A stretch of DNA of 64,000 bases from Piper betle (lineage: Eukaryota; Streptophyta; Magnoliopsida; Piperales; Piperaceae), in NCBI GenBank assembly GCA_033002965.1, contig JAURVB010014824.1, positions 112,423 through 176,422 on the forward strand, read 5' to 3'. The translations under genes and the position numbers were made by a program. Below, piece after piece: positions 22,541 to 35,500 of the stretch; positions within the stretch are counted from its first letter, which is position 1, and every line of letters begins with the position of its first letter. The notes beneath the pieces are model-generated. The model made no database searches and had not been told where the DNA came from. It saw only the letters and a list, made by a program, of their open reading frames with translations.

Positions 22541-24380
22541 CTGTCGATGCTTATTTGTTGAGTCCGAGACATGAGGGCGGTGTCATTTGTTGAAGGGTGG
22601 CTTCGTTGCTCGACAGCTTGCTTGCTGTAGCTCGGCTTGATGGGCCCTTGTGTGGCATCTTCCCCACCTCCTCGTGAGAGTGTTTGACTTGGTTTGTACT
22701 TTCAATCGTTGATTTTAACTTTTTTTGTGAATGAAAAATTAAGTTTGTTTTATTAATGTTTGTTTATGAAAGCGAGGGAAAAAGATTTTTTGTGATGCAA
22801 GAATTTTATTCATAATGGGACAATACTTGCCTTTAGATTGAGGTTAATGATTTTGTCGAAGTTTGTGACAACCCAATTTAAAGTATAAATTAATATGTTA
22901 TATCAGTTAATCAAAATAAAAAATGTATAGTTTATTCTATTTATAAATAACATCTTATCATAATAAATATTAAATATTTGACTAAATTTAAAGATCCCAC
23001 GTAAGTCTTCTTTTATAAAATTAGAATTTTACCGACACCAATATTATCAAGTTATTGTGGGCCCATATAAATTAGTAGGCCCAACCAAAATTTGTTTTCG
23101 TTTGACCGCGAGGTCACATTATTTAATTAGCAAATAACTCCAATTAACTCTGACTTTTGAAAAAAAAAACTCCTGAGTGTAGTATTTTGTTTATAAAACA
23201 AAAGATCATTGTTCATGAATAGAGACGAGGGAAAAAATATTTACAATATGGAAGATTTTTTCATAATAAGGCAATCTTGTCTTTGGATTACATCAATAAA
23301 TTTTGCTCTAAATTATTTCTAGAAAAATTGAGACAACCCCCGCAATGTAATTTGCCCACAAGATTGGACGAGACCAAAAGTCATAATTCAGCCACTTGAT
23401 CACCTCATTTGGTCAGGTGAATATGACCTTAGTCACACTCGCCAGATATTGGGGACTAATCTTCTTTCTTTTTTTTTTTAAAAAAATCTTTTCTCATAAA
23501 TAATTTTATTTTCCCAATTACAGAAATATAAATTGTGGTGAAAAAAATCGATCCAACATCCATTTGACGTCTCCTTCATTAAAAACTAATTTTCCTTTCC
23601 TAAAAGAAGCCAATCCTCTAAGAATTTAATTCATTTATATTTAACTGCTACTATGAATAAAAAATATAACATAAATTAAAATGTATCTTAATTTTTACTA
23701 ATTTTTACCGAAAAAAATAATTTTTTCTCTTTAATACTTTACCTTCACATTGTCTTCTTTTTTGATGGTGTAAAGAATAGCTTAGAATGATCTTTTAACA
23801 CGACACTATGAACTTTTTTAAGAAAAAAGGGTACAATTAACTACATTATAGTCATCAATCCTTTTAATTTTTATGAACTCGATATAAAGAGATTAACTTT
23901 CATTAGTAGATGAATTTGAAAGTGAGTCCGTGTGCATATATATCCTATGTAGATGTACTGGTTACTGCTATATCGAGAATCAAAATAAACTACTGATCAT
24001 GAAGAATGTTCAGATCAAGTTCATAAAATAATCAACTCTTAATAACATGTATACTGGGATCTTTACTGGGTCAATTCTTCGGTTTGATCTTCACATTTCA
24101 TTCATTAATGTAGTATAGAAAGCAGTCATGATTCACATTTCATTACACAATTAAGCGATGCACAATTCTACCGCTGCCAGTTCGTAGGTAAGAAAATAAG
24201 GCATATATGTGCACCAACAACTATTTCTCCTTCTAAAATGTCTTGGATGATCTGATATGGTTCGAATATAGGCCAACCAATAATATTTGACTATTTCATG
24301 CAGCATTAAACATAATTAAAAAAATTGAGTAGTTGTACTGTTTGTTAGATTTTGGACATAAATATATATATACATTTATA
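22541..24380. other. Intergenic, AT-rich
   Basis: No gene, tRNA or intact transposon was recognised. It contains scattered poly-A/T runs. A weakly repeated phrase (GAGGGAAAAA.ATTTT … ATAATGGGACAAT / ATAAGGCAATCTTGTC) near 22770-22830 and 23225-23285 suggests an old duplicated fragment. Confidence 0.5.
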
Positions 24381-24760
24381 ATTGTATCATATGTGTTATT
24401 TAAGGTTGATTTAAATTCAATTAATCAATTAAAATTAAGTTTAATGGGCCATTAATATAAGTATGTGTAGATACTATTTTTAAAATTTCTCTTTTATGAT
24501 GAGTTGAATTGAAGTTATGAAAAATAAGTATATAAATAAAGGGTTATAGTCCCCAATTCATAAGCAATTTTTCGTTCTGACATCCTGTCGTTTAGAAAAT
24601 TTGGTCTTGAAAAACTGGTGTTTAATTTGAAAGATCAAAACTTAAAGAAATAAAGAATCATTTTACTTTTATGGATTCAAGTACGTTTCCGCTATACCTA
24701 AGGAAATAAAAAATTATTTTATTTTTATGGATTCAAGTATGCTTCCGCTAATAAATTTTA
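24380..24760 (-). repeat. LTR-like dispersed repeat, diverged copy
   Basis: On the - strand this matches the family at 36990-37367, 51582-51960 and 60311-60740: a GAATCCATAAAAGTAAAATGATTCTTTA-type block (only part quoted here), then GTTTTGATCTTTC, GGGGACTATAACCC, TTTATATACTT and TCAACCTTAAATAACA at the end. It is more diverged than the other copies. No coding sequence. Confidence 0.55.
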
Positions 24761-25500
24761 TTTTTTAATAATTTAATTTAAAAAAAGATTAAGGTTTTAT
24801 AAGGATGGTTTTATATTTGTTTTTTGCTTGAAATTAAAATTTATGCAACACTGTTGACATTAAAGAAAATTTTATCATTCAAATCTAGGTTTGTTGGTTG
24901 GGTGGCTGCCATTTGCACCACATGAATTTTGCTTTCAACTTTGCCGACATTCTCCGGTGGACTGCATCTTCCTCAATCCATCGGCAGTAGAATTGAATAT
25001 TAAACCCTTTTTCACCCGCTTACTTTGACAGCCAGCTCTATCGTCCTTGAAGTCTTCTCCAAAGATCAAGCTGATTCTGGGCTGGAAGACAGCTACAAAT
25101 TCCCATACTCGAGATATATGTATATTTTAGTGCAAACAGTACGCTCCACAAAAACTTAATTCTCTACCATTCTCCATTGCTATGTTATACTAATATTTTT
25201 AATCTTCATGTGTTGGTTGTAGACAGATCTTCCTGATTAAACTATATATTGATAGCACTGCATTCGAGAAACAAAGTGGCTAGAAGGTACGTACGTGGTG
25301 ATCAGCGAAGAGCTGTCGCCAATTACGTATGCACCACCTTAATTTATATGTGGTGACATGCATGCATCCACCGGTCTCGATTTAGATTTCTCTTTTTGAT
25401 GTGGAGGGAGTTCTACACAGACATGCATAATTTAACTATTCAAGATCATGTGGAAGTATGTTTAATTTACCAGTTCATTGATCCTAGCATACTAATATTA
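24761..25500. other. Intergenic, no feature recognised
   Basis: Mixed-composition DNA without an ORF or repeat that I can name. TGCATGCATGC-type motifs occur near 25355. Confidence 0.4.
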
Positions 25501-25539
25501 ATAATGTTGCGAGCATAGCTATAAAACTCCTTTGAACTC

Positions 25540-25930
25540 TAAACTCTGTGCATAGACTCCACTCTATAGTTTGTTGAATCAAATTTTATAGATTATTTTA
25601 TACTGAGTTGACTCTCCGAGTCTAAGCCATAAAAGTAACCGGAACATAATTATCTTTTTTAGATTAGTTAAATTAATATTTTTAAGTAATATAAATAATA
25701 TATTTATCAATTTCAAATGTTAACAGAGCAATATATACTAATTTTATACAATTATTTATTTATATAATTAAATAGTAATATAAATAATTCTGAGTTGGTT
25801 TAGAGTCAACATAAAGTTGGCTTGGAGTCGACTTTAATTTGACTCCACTCCATACATATCGAGTCGACTCCACTCCATAACATATCGAATCGAGTTTAAA
25901 TTTTGAGTAATTGTGGGCTATCACTCAGTC
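25540..25930 (+). repeat. Dispersed GACTCCACT-rich repeat, diverged copy
   Basis: It begins near GCATAGACTCCACTCTAT and ends with GAGTCGACTCCACTCCATA…GAGTTTAAATTTTGAGTAAT. The core (TTAAATTAATATTTTTAAGT … TTTATCAATTTCAAATGTTAAC) aligns with the 3'-flank repeats of the LRR genes at 37690-37920, 40560-40770 and 48030-48240. The clustered GACTCCACT motifs at both ends suggest a small non-autonomous element. Confidence 0.5.
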
Positions 25931-27937
25931 AACTTATATTTTTTTCATTATAAGGTCATATGATCTTAATAGTGCACCCAAATGATCGAATATTGTAGGA
26001 AACTTTAATTTGGGCTAAGCAAGCTCTAAGATTTCATTTTCAACGTCACTTTGACATGTAAGAAAAAATGTCAAGTCGTCAAAATACCCTGTATCCGGTT
26101 ACTGTTATGATGGAGTTAAGTTCAGTTGATTCAAGTCTAAATTGATTAATGTGCAAGACTTAAAATGAGAAACGAATCAAAGTAACTCTCTTGGCGTGTT
26201 GAAAAAGAAAAACATCACTAAATGCGTAACCAACACTTAAAAAGAAAAGATGAATGGATGTGTGGAACAACGTAATAAGAAGTATACGTACAATGACATA
26301 ATATATGAGAACACTCAACACTCCATAAAAATAAAAATATAAATGAATAAATAAGAGAATAAATACATCAAAATAAGTGCCAAAACTAAAATCTAAATGT
26401 CTCATCGAACCTGGTATTATGTCTGATCTACTAATATATAAACTAGTTACAACATACATCACCATACATTAACTAAGTACATGAACATGCATCAAGCACA
26501 TACAAAAGAATAAAAGAAACAATGGCGCGTTGATCACAAGTGTGTGTAATTACTATTTGTCTTTCTACCGATGTCGACCCCATTCACAGGAATATAAGAC
26601 CCAACATACCAAGTTGACTTTGCCCGAGTCAAGCTGCTGAGTTAGGTTGGCTCAAATCGGCTAGCTGGGCCAGATCATGGACGTGAACAAAGGTACGGGC
26701 ACCTAGCAGGCTGGTGGGAAACAAACATGATACTCGACAAATGGACATGGACACGGGCAAATGGGCTTGACGGGGCTAGTGGCATGCCCGTCGCCAAAAA
26801 ATGCTAATGGTGGCAAGGTTGGTGTCGCCGCCGGTACGGTTCGACAGAGGAGGCAAAGAGGAAGATGTCTTGGGTGGTGGCCAACAAAGTCTGCCTATTG
26901 GCTAGCCGAAAAGCGGTCAGAAAGGGACAAAAATGCCGCCAAAATAGGTGGAGTCATCGGCGGTGAAAGCGACCACAACGATGGACGGTGGGGGAAGCCG
27001 ATCTGGGTGGTCTGCTGGGCCAGAGGTGGCTCGCCGGCACCAGCAAATGTCTCAAAGGGGAGGGGCTATGGAATTTGATCGACAAAATGGTTCTGCTGAC
27101 GGCTACTATGGCGGCACTAGTGGTGGTGACGGGTATGGGTTGATAAACAGTCTTGAGGTGGTCCGATGGCTGACGGCTAGCCATAGTCTTGCCAGTGGGG
27201 GCCCAAAGTGCAAGCCTAGAACTCTTTGCTAGTACAAGTAAGAACCCGTATACCTCGAGTATAACTTGAGAACCCATGCTCTGCTATAGTATAACTAAAA
27301 ATATCATTTGTATATCGAGTTACACTGCTTTTATAGCATGCTCTTATGGTCATATGAGCCCCATATTTATGTTTTGAAAAGCTGAACTAACTCAAACTGA
27401 CTCAAAATTGCCCGAACCAAACAAGGTAACAAACGGGTAACACCTTAACCCAAAGTTGGAGTTTATACTTTCATTAGAAAGAATGTATTTTTGAGGGTCA
27501 ATCTATGGAGTTGTACCTATAACATAAGAAAACAATGAAAAAGACTCACGTTTTCATTAGATTGCTAATCAACTACTCATGTTTTCATAGGAGTACTTAC
27601 AAGTTTTTATAGATGCTAAAAATTTCACCATCACTCTAGTTATTATATATAAATGACAAGTATCATATTTTAATGTGATTGCTTCTCATAGCTAAATTTT
27701 AGAGTTTGAAGTATAATTTTAAATACCATATCCCTCACCATACTAGATTCTTAGGTGGTATAAGGTATACTTAGTTTAATCGGGTCAAACTAGATTAAAC
27801 CATATTTTAAAATAATAAATTTAATATTCTATTAAATAATTAAAATATATTTTATCATCAATATTTTATTAAATACAAATTAAAATATAGGAACTTTCAA
27901 CAAAAAGTTGAATTTGGTGAATGGTGTAAAAACAAGT
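25931..27937. other. Intergenic with a GC-richer, unclassified island
   Basis: From about 26640 to 27240 the composition becomes G-rich (CCGAGTCAAGC … GGTGGTGACGGG) with overlapping Gly/Arg-rich ORFs on both strands (for example 26761-27078). I find no domain. The look is that of a retrotransposon leader or a decayed insertion, but there is no LTR or protein to support it. The flanks are AT-rich. Confidence 0.4.
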
Positions 27938-28818
27938 GCATATTTATTTGTATCATATGTTGTATCATCTTGCAATTCCATTCGCCCAAAAATAATGCTT
28001 CAATCTACCCTCATCATCAACTTCATCGTAAAAAAATGAATCATTTATCTCTTTCATTTCCTCAAAATATTCCATCAATAATTGAGCATCAATTTTCTTT
28101 ATTTCTTCTTTATTTTTTGATTGGGCATTTCTAATATCAATCTCTGTACAATTAATATTCTAAGTCTCACCTGCATCAATTTTTAGCACATACATTAGTT
28201 GAGAAGTTTTTATGTTAGCCTCTACAAATGTGTCAATCAAATTTCGATGCACACTGCTAACATGCCTATGTAACCTGAGAAATGGGTTTTTAATGGTGTA
28301 AGGCGTGCATGATTATGTCCTTCTTCAAAATGCATGACCTTCTATGTGCCATTTTTATTTTTAGTTATCCTGATGCGTGCTTGACAATCTTCTTTACTTA
28401 TAGGATAAATTCTTTTTTCTCTTGGGGGGTATTTCTCTTTCATTTGCACATACTCATATCATCATTATTGTTATCATCTTCATATCTAATCTATATTTTA
28501 CACTCATCTTCTTTTGAATGCCCTTCTTTAGAGCACACAAACATTTGAGAACTCATCTTCTTTTGAATGCCCTTCTTTAGAGCACACAAACATTTGAGAA
28601 CATAACTCTTTTGTTATCTTATAATAATTTGTACTATGTTTACGTATACCAAATCCGGCCATTTTTTAATATCTAGTGTAGAAGTTGAGTGCATCGTGCA
28701 AACAATCAAATTGCATGACAACCTTCGATTTGAACTCATCTTCTACAGTAGGATAAAATGTTGTAATATGTTGGACTAATGCTTCTTCGTCATTTCTTTT
28801 ATCTTTAAAATTGTCCAT
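27938..28818 (-). pseudogene. FAR1-related (FRS/MULE-derived) gene fragment, broken
   Basis: FAR1-related proteins are transcription factors domesticated from Mutator-like transposases. Reading down the - strand from an ATG at 28818: MDNFKDKRNDEEALVQH; the FAR1 DNA-binding region with FYTRY, a stop, then MAGFGIRK and FVCSKEGHSKEDE; a further stretch with CQARIRITKNKNG and MHFEEGHNH; then RNLIDTFVEANIKTSQLMYV and DSFFYDEVDDEGRLKHYFWA before the similarity is lost. Several in-frame stops, frame changes and a 49-bp internal duplication break it. The transposase-like core and the SWIM zinc finger are absent. It is either a dead FRS gene or a dead MULE. Confidence 0.7.
28502..28599. repeat. 49-bp tandem duplication inside the FAR1-related pseudogene
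   Basis: Two exact adjacent copies of a 49-bp unit starting ACTCATCTTCTTTTGAATGC and ending CAAACATTTGAGA. The length is not a multiple of three, so it shifts the frame of the FAR1-related remnant. Exact identity points to a recent event. Confidence 0.9.
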
Positions 28819-28959
28819 TCTTAAAAAATACAAAATTAAAAAAAATTAAAAATATAACCAACAAAAATAGTCACAATAAACATTCTTTATTTAAGTCAAA
28901 ATACTTTTGAAGGCCTAATTTTTACCTGATGCTCGTGTATTTAGCATGATACAAAGGCT

Positions 28960-29201
28960 TAACTCTTTAGTTGACAACCCGAGATTGGCAGCTTTGTTGC
29001 ATTGTGGAGGGGGCTGGGGGACTCGCTGGTGGGGGGGGGGGGGGGCGCTTATAACGGTTGGTGGGCCGGCTTTTATAACGATGGGGGGAGGGAATTAGGA
29101 GAGCCACTGGATCATTATCTAGTGGGATCTAGTGGCTCTTAGTCTTCATGGGGGGGGGGAACAGTTGAATATCCATTGGCCTTGAGGGCAGTGCGCTGCC
29201 T

Positions 29202-29279
<78 letters not shown>

Positions 29280-29905
29280 GGAGGATGGTTGTGCTGCAGT
29301 GTTTCAGCCGTTGGATCAAATCCAACGACTAAAACATGCCCCCCATAAAATAAAATAAAAAGAATTTGCGGCGCTGCGCTGCCGCCGGCCGACGCGTCGC
29401 CACCACCCCGGCCGACGCGACGCCACCCCTTGCCCCATCCATCGCCGCCCCGCCGGGGGCGGCAACGTATCCGTCGGGCGACGGGGCGGTAGATCTAGCC
29501 GCCTCGGGTCTTCTCCCTGCCGGCCCGCCGCCCGTCCCCTGCCCGCCACCCCGCCGCGCCCCCTCGGCCCCCGCTGCCACCCTGCCCCGCCCCAACTCGG
29601 CCCCCGCCGTGCCCCCCTCGGCCCTCACCCGCCACCCCGCCGCGCCCCGCCTCGGCCTCCGCCCGCCACCCCACCGCGCCGTGCTCCCCAGTCCCCTGTC
29701 GCCGGCGCCCCCCCCCCTTTTTTAGATTTTGGCCGTTGGATGCTAATCCAACGGCTAAGATTGTACAAGAAGATTTTATCCATATACATACATATATATA
29801 TATATATACCATGTATCTTCGTAGGGGGTGAGGGGGGGGGAATTGGGAGAGCAGTTGGATATCCAATGGCCTTGAGGGCAGTGCGCTGCCTTACTATATA
29901 TATAT
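28960..29905. mobile_element. Composite non-autonomous element with GC-rich core and poly-G tracts
   Basis: A ~60-bp direct repeat (GGCCTTGAGGGCAGTGCGCT with flanks) occurs at about 29162-29212 and again at 29848-29900. Between the copies are (TA)36, an inverted pair built on CCGTTGGAT/ATCCAACGG (29307-29327 and 29731-29756), and a ~350-bp core at 29367-29715 that is overwhelmingly G+C. To the left lie a G15 run (29031-29045) and a hairpin with arms AGAGCCACTGGATC / GATCTAGTGGCTCT (29099-29140). Pro/Ala/Arg-rich ORFs in the core are composition artefacts. Superfamily unknown. Confidence 0.5.
29205..29276. repeat. (TA)36 microsatellite
   Basis: A 72-bp uninterrupted run of TA within the composite element. 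Confidence 0.95.
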
Positions 29906-29929
29906 ACACCATGTATCCACTAATTGATT

Positions 29930-30930
29930 ATTTCAACCTTAATTAGAAGATGGTCTGTTTGTCTTTGTTTAATTAATACACAGCCAAATGGTCGGCTTGG
30001 CAAATCAGATAGGGTCAATTAGACCTGCAAAATTAGTGGTTAAAACTTCATCATCATGGACACACCACGATCAGTATTATAGAAAGAGGACTAGACTGGT
30101 TCCTGCACATAAAACACACATATAAACAAGTCTACAAGCAATCTTAAAATTGAGAGCAAAAAGCCTGCTTTCGTCAGTTTTTGTGGGCTTTTTTGCGATT
30201 GATGAATATCATCACAATTAGTTTGTGTTCAACGAATGTTGTGGGAAGAAACTAGATGTTGGCCTTATTTTGTGTGACCAATATTTGAGATATGAGGCTT
30301 TGAAATGGATGATTGAAGTTCAATTTTATGGACAATAATAAAGAAGAAATTGGTAGGTCTAGACTCAATTTGAACGTACATCGCAGTTAAGAGGCTCGAC
30401 TCGAACACGAAAACAAACAAGACTCCGCTCATAGAACGTACATCACCTCTATATTTTCGTACACAGATAATTTTCAACTTTTGCTCATAGAACATACATC
30501 ACTATATTGTCGATGATTTTCCACTAGGTAATCCACAACCTAGCATACCTAAAAACACTTGTAAAAGATAATACTAATAATTAACATTGATTGAAGTTAG
30601 AAAATTGCCTAAACTTAAACCGTGACATATTATCGTGATAGTAAATAAGTAATTAGTAATATAACATATATAAAAAAAATTATGTCATCAGAGAGTGTTT
30701 TTTGTACTAAACTTTAATATAGTTCGTTCGATTATATAGACGACCGAGTTAAAAAAAAAAGGAAAAAAACTCTTCCCATCGCTTCTGTGGGGCCAATCGG
30801 GCCCTTTCTTAATCAAACATTATCATTATTGAAGTTTATTTAATACTGTGTAAATGACATTCTAAATTCTTTCGTATACTTATATATCATATTTATTAAA
30901 AGATCGGCGCCGGAAGGTCGGTCGGTCGGC
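29930..30930. other. Intergenic region upstream of the BROX homolog
   Basis: AT-rich. A short phrase ATAGAACGTACATCAC / ATAGAACATACATCAC is repeated at about 30432 and 30487. From about 30900 the sequence turns GC-rich (GTCGGTCGGTCGGCGACG), marking the promoter/5' UTR of the next gene. Confidence 0.55.
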
Positions 30931-31067
30931 GACGACTACACTCACAACCACCGCCACCGCCACCGCCGCCGCCGCCACCGCCACCGCCTCTCCACGACCA
31001 TATTCTCTCTCCCGCCTTGGCATACAAAAAGCATCAGTTGCCTTTTCGCTCTGTTTCTGACGCCAAG
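30930..31067 (+). other. Probable non-coding first exon of the BROX homolog
   Basis: A (CCACCG)n-rich leader at 30948-30988 is followed by CT-rich sequence and ends at a GT donor at 31068 (GACGCCAAG|GTGGTTG). The next exon begins at 32528 (GATTTAG|GGTATAGAC) nine bases before the ATG. There may be further 5' UTR exons in the 1.46-kb gap. The 5' limit is estimated from composition. Confidence 0.5.
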
Positions 31068-32536
31068 GTGGTTGCCTTTTTGCCTTCTCTGTCGTTGTTG
31101 GGTATTGCTTTGATTGGTGTTCCGAAAAGTTTTCAGTTCTGCTGATTTCGAGTTTTCTTCTGTATACATGACAGTTATGGCATGAATTGTTCGCTTAAAA
31201 GTCTGAAAATTGATCAACATTCCTTGCGTTTCTCTGCTTTTTTTTGTTGTCAAGTACGTAAGTTGCGTTGATTTTTGGAGTGGTTGTGCGTTCATGGGTT
31301 TGCAGAATTTGGCATTTTTTTTGTTTCTGTTTGGAGGCCGTTGCTTGCTTAACTGGGTGTTGCAATTTGAGCTTAGAAGGAAGGAATGGGTTTTTCCCTT
31401 TCTGCAGAAGTCAGAGGAAACCGCTCCAAGTTTTGGTTTGGAGTTTTACCAAAGCTATCTCTTTTTCACGTGTTCTTCGTTGTGTTGCTTCCCTCTCTCT
31501 CTCTCTCCCTCTTGCATTTTCTTCACTTGTGACCCGTGACATGCTTGTTCACAGATTGAATAAAGTTCAACCGAGTTGCTGAGCATCTGATACTGCTAGA
31601 AAAGGTGAGCTGTTACTTGTCAGCGTCCCCTCATTTTGATACCTCAATCTGTAACATTAATGCAACTTTTAGTATGCTGATCTTCAACGCCAGGTTTCAC
31701 ATAGATCCTGGACCATGCTGTTTGCATAGTTTGTGACGCAGGCTTGTCAGGTTGCCGCAGCTTTCATTGTGATCATCACTTGAATACCACAAATTCTGTT
31801 GAAAAGTTTTGTGGAATAGGGAAATTGTAAAGCCTGAGTCAATACTAAGTATGTGATTTTACCTTCTCTTTTATCAATTCCATTGGTGGATCAGAGTCAA
31901 TACTAATTGTGTGATATTGGGTTGTTGATGATGACAATACAATTCTTGCTTTTGCCAATCATCCTGAATGTGGGTGCCCTTGATGGGATAGATGTTCTTT
32001 AACATTGAATTTGAACCTTGGGGTTGAATTTTTGTTTTCCTTATCTATGTTATCATATATGATGTAATGGAACAATGTCTGTTACTTGTCGTGGTTACGC
32101 AATGAATACCATGAAATGTAATGTCTGTCTATATATCATATTGTATCAATTTTTAATGAAGAAGAATAATTAACCAGAGCAATAGTACCTTTAGGATCAG
32201 GTGGTCTTTGTTTTCTCACTCATTAAACAATTGATGATTTTTGTCATCAACATCATTTTAACCTTGGATTTTTTTATGATAAACAAAATTTATTGCAATG
32301 TGTTTTGGTCTTTTTATCATGTATATAGTCTTTATACTCATCTTTCTCTATCGAAGCAAACTTCAGTTTTTTCAATATGATTTGACAAGTAGTTTGTGTA
32401 AGGGATTTAGTTTTTGATGTTGAGCTCGTGAGCTATGTGGCACTTGCAATTCTAATAGATATGTCCTTTACTTGGAATAGAGTTATGACTCCTTTTCACA
32501 AATGCTTCTATTTTGCTTGTGATTTAGGGTATAGAC

Positions 32537-35500
32537 ATGGGGTGCTTCGTTTCTACACCTAATGATGGTGGTGGGAATAGAAGGACACCAGGGTCCATTG
32601 GAGAGGCTGCTGTTTTTGTACCTGGTTTGCGGATACCGAAGGCTGTTGACTTCTCTCCTCCTTTAGGAGATCAATTGCCCAAGAGTTTAGTTGAACATTT
32701 ATCTGCATTAAGAACCCGAGTTGTGGTCATGGCTGCTCAAGAAGGTCCAGCAGCTATCAAACGGAGGAAAACTGCTACTCAGCATGGTTTTTGAACACTC
32801 CGGACTTAATATTATTTTGTTGAGGTTGAGCAGTTCTGTGACATAGTTTTAACACAGGTGGATCAACACTGGCAGATCTTCAACAAGCTTTGGAAGACTA
32901 TTTACCTGTTTTAATGGGATTAGCAAAAGATGGTACAAATAGCTGCTAATTTTTTTGCGTTTCCATTGTACTTGAGCTGGTTTTTCGATGAAACATTAAT
33001 TTTTGTCTGGCACAGGAACAAATCTAAAGAGTATGGTGCATTTTGTTTGGGTAAATCAAGAAGACGAAGCAGAGGTAGGAGAAACTGCTTTTTTTTTTCT
33101 TACACATTGAGATTGGCTATTACAAGATTCTTTTTATACAGTTACTACCACATGTGTGTAAGCTAGAATACGGTTGTTTTAATTCTGTTTCCTGTCATTT
33201 CAGGAAACATCTATCTCAAATGTTTGGTATGAGATATTATCTGTTTTGCACCTGATGGCCATGCTGTCTTTATCTCAAGCCAATTTAGTGCTTCTTCCCA
33301 AAACATCTGCAGATGGTTATCAGCCCAAAGTTGTTGAAGGTAATAGGTAGAACCTGGTTTTTTTTCTAGTTTTCTGAGTTTTTCTCCCTTCGCCTGTGCA
33401 CAAACATGTGTAAGATGATTTTGGATTTTCAAATAGATGCTTTTATGTTCATATAAGGACTTGTTGTTTTTGAGTAATTGGAGGCTGATTTTATATTTTT
33501 TTAATCGTTATATAATACCTCATAATTTACTTTTTTTTGGGCCAGCAGAGTATCTTAAAATTAAGCAAGCCCAAGTAAAACCAATGAAATCACATTCTTG
33601 ACATCTTCTTAGATGCATAAATTAAAAATAATGGTTGAACTGAGTGGTTGCTACACGTATACTTTTCTTCTAAATTTATTTCCGACACTAAAGCTGCTTT
33701 CCCTGTAAAGATCTGTGACATTCAATTCATAACTCTTGATGCCACACATTTCTTATTTTCCTCATGACCATGGCAGAGAGTAGAAGAGCTTCAGTAGACA
33801 TTTTTCTGAAGGCAGCAGGATATTTGGACTGTGCAGTCACACATGTTCTTTCTCAAATTCCCACGGAAGTCAGGTTTGTGAGTCAAGTACTATTTTCCTT
33901 TGCTTACATGTTGTTACTTGCAAAGTTGGCTAATATGCTAAGAAACTGTGGTTGCAATCTTGACGAGTTTTTTTTTAATCTTAAGTTGGTCTTATATATT
34001 AACTTCATTTTGTAGGAGAGCTCTTCCGGTTGATCTTGTGGAGGGGGTACTGCAAGCACTTTGTCAGGAAGCCTTAGGGCAGGTACTACTTGATACTTGA
34101 TGTTTGTCTGACTGGTCCGCTTTGAGGTGGTGTGTTATTGTCTTTGTTAAGAAACTTTGGAGTAACAATTAGTTGTACCCCTAACTGGCAGGCTGTCGAA
34201 ATTCAACTTGGAATAGCAATTGACAGTACAAAAGCCACACTAGCTGTCAAACGGAGACTAGCTTGTGAAATGGTTAAGTACTGGCATCAGGTATAAAGTG
34301 ACTGTTGTATATTAGCAGTTGATTGGGGTTTGTGTTTGGGAAATTCTTTCTTCTGTAATTGATTGTGACCTAACCATTATGAATTTCACTGCTGTTCTTT
34401 CCTTGTCTGTCCCACCTTTCTTTAAAGCACTAGGAGTCATGGTACCTTTTTTGTTACTTACCGGTTGAAGCTGGTCTTCTCAGTTTAGTAAGTAGTGTTG
34501 ACTCAAGGTCTTACGTTTTATAGAGCACATGTTCATCAATGTTTTTGGGTAACTCGGTTAATCCAACGAGTGTTGGCTTGTGTCCTTAAAGTCCTCTATT
34601 TTCCATAATGAGGTTGACTCAATTTAGGTGTGAGAAATTAGTTATGTTCTGCTTAAGTCAGCCTACACCACACTTAACTGTTCTCACTGTTCTCATTCCC
34701 ATGTCTTTCTTAGGCTATTTTTGCGGATATTGAAGTTTCTAGTTTCTAGGGGGTGGTATGTTTTTATCATTTGGCTTCGTTTTTATGGCCTTTCCTTTAT
34801 TTTTCTCCTCTGGCCTTCTCTCTCTTTTCAAGTGTTGTGAGTGTTCTTGTTCTAGATTGCATATATAACAAGCACAACTTCCATGCTCAGGCAGTCAGGC
34901 TGCTATCTTTTTCTTTAATTTTAACAGTGTAACCTCATAATATGTGTATCTTGACACTGTTCTTTTATGAGGAATTTTTTTTTTCCATTTAATATTAACT
35001 ATTCACTTGTTCTTTGGCTAAGCTTTCTGTTTGTTGGAAGAATTTGTCAGCAGAGATATATATTAGATTGTAGATTTCAATATTTTTTCAATATGTTTCT
35101 TTGTTCTTTATCCTAGAAAAATTGGGTTTGTTGTTTACACACTCTAGTTGTTATCAGGCACATGACAATTTGGTTCACCTTCCTTTGAGGAATGAGTGGG
35201 GAGAAAAACATCAGCTGTTTGTCAAGTGGAAACACATTGAAGCGAAGGTATGCTCTCATTTGCCTTTTTTTGCTTTGTGTTTTTTTTGTTTACAAAGGGC
35301 AGATGTAGGCAACTGTCTGTGAACTTGTTGTGAAACAACTGTCTTCTATGGAGAGTTTCTTAGCGTTCATTTTACAATTTCTATTGATCTGTTCTTTAAC
35401 ATTTTATCAGGCAGCAGCGTATTACTATCATGGGCTAATTCTCGATGAGGGAAACACAGAGCAGCTTCATAGCATGGCAGTTGCTGCTTTGCAAGCTGCT

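Noticed and set aside
24250..24275. Possible tRNA T-arm (GGTTCGAATATAGG)
   Set aside because: No acceptor stem, D-arm or anticodon arm at the right spacing.
26761..27277. Three overlapping Gly/Arg-rich ORFs as a possible gene
   Set aside because: Frames are open on both strands with no domain, start context or splice signals. Listed only as an unclassified GC-richer island.
29316..29912. Several Pro/Ala/Gly/Arg-rich ORFs on both strands
   Set aside because: They are produced by the GC-rich core, where stop codons are rare by composition. No domain, and several frames are open at once.
32930..33166. 78-codon ORF inside the BROX gene
   Set aside because: It reads through an intron and an exon of BROX in a different frame.
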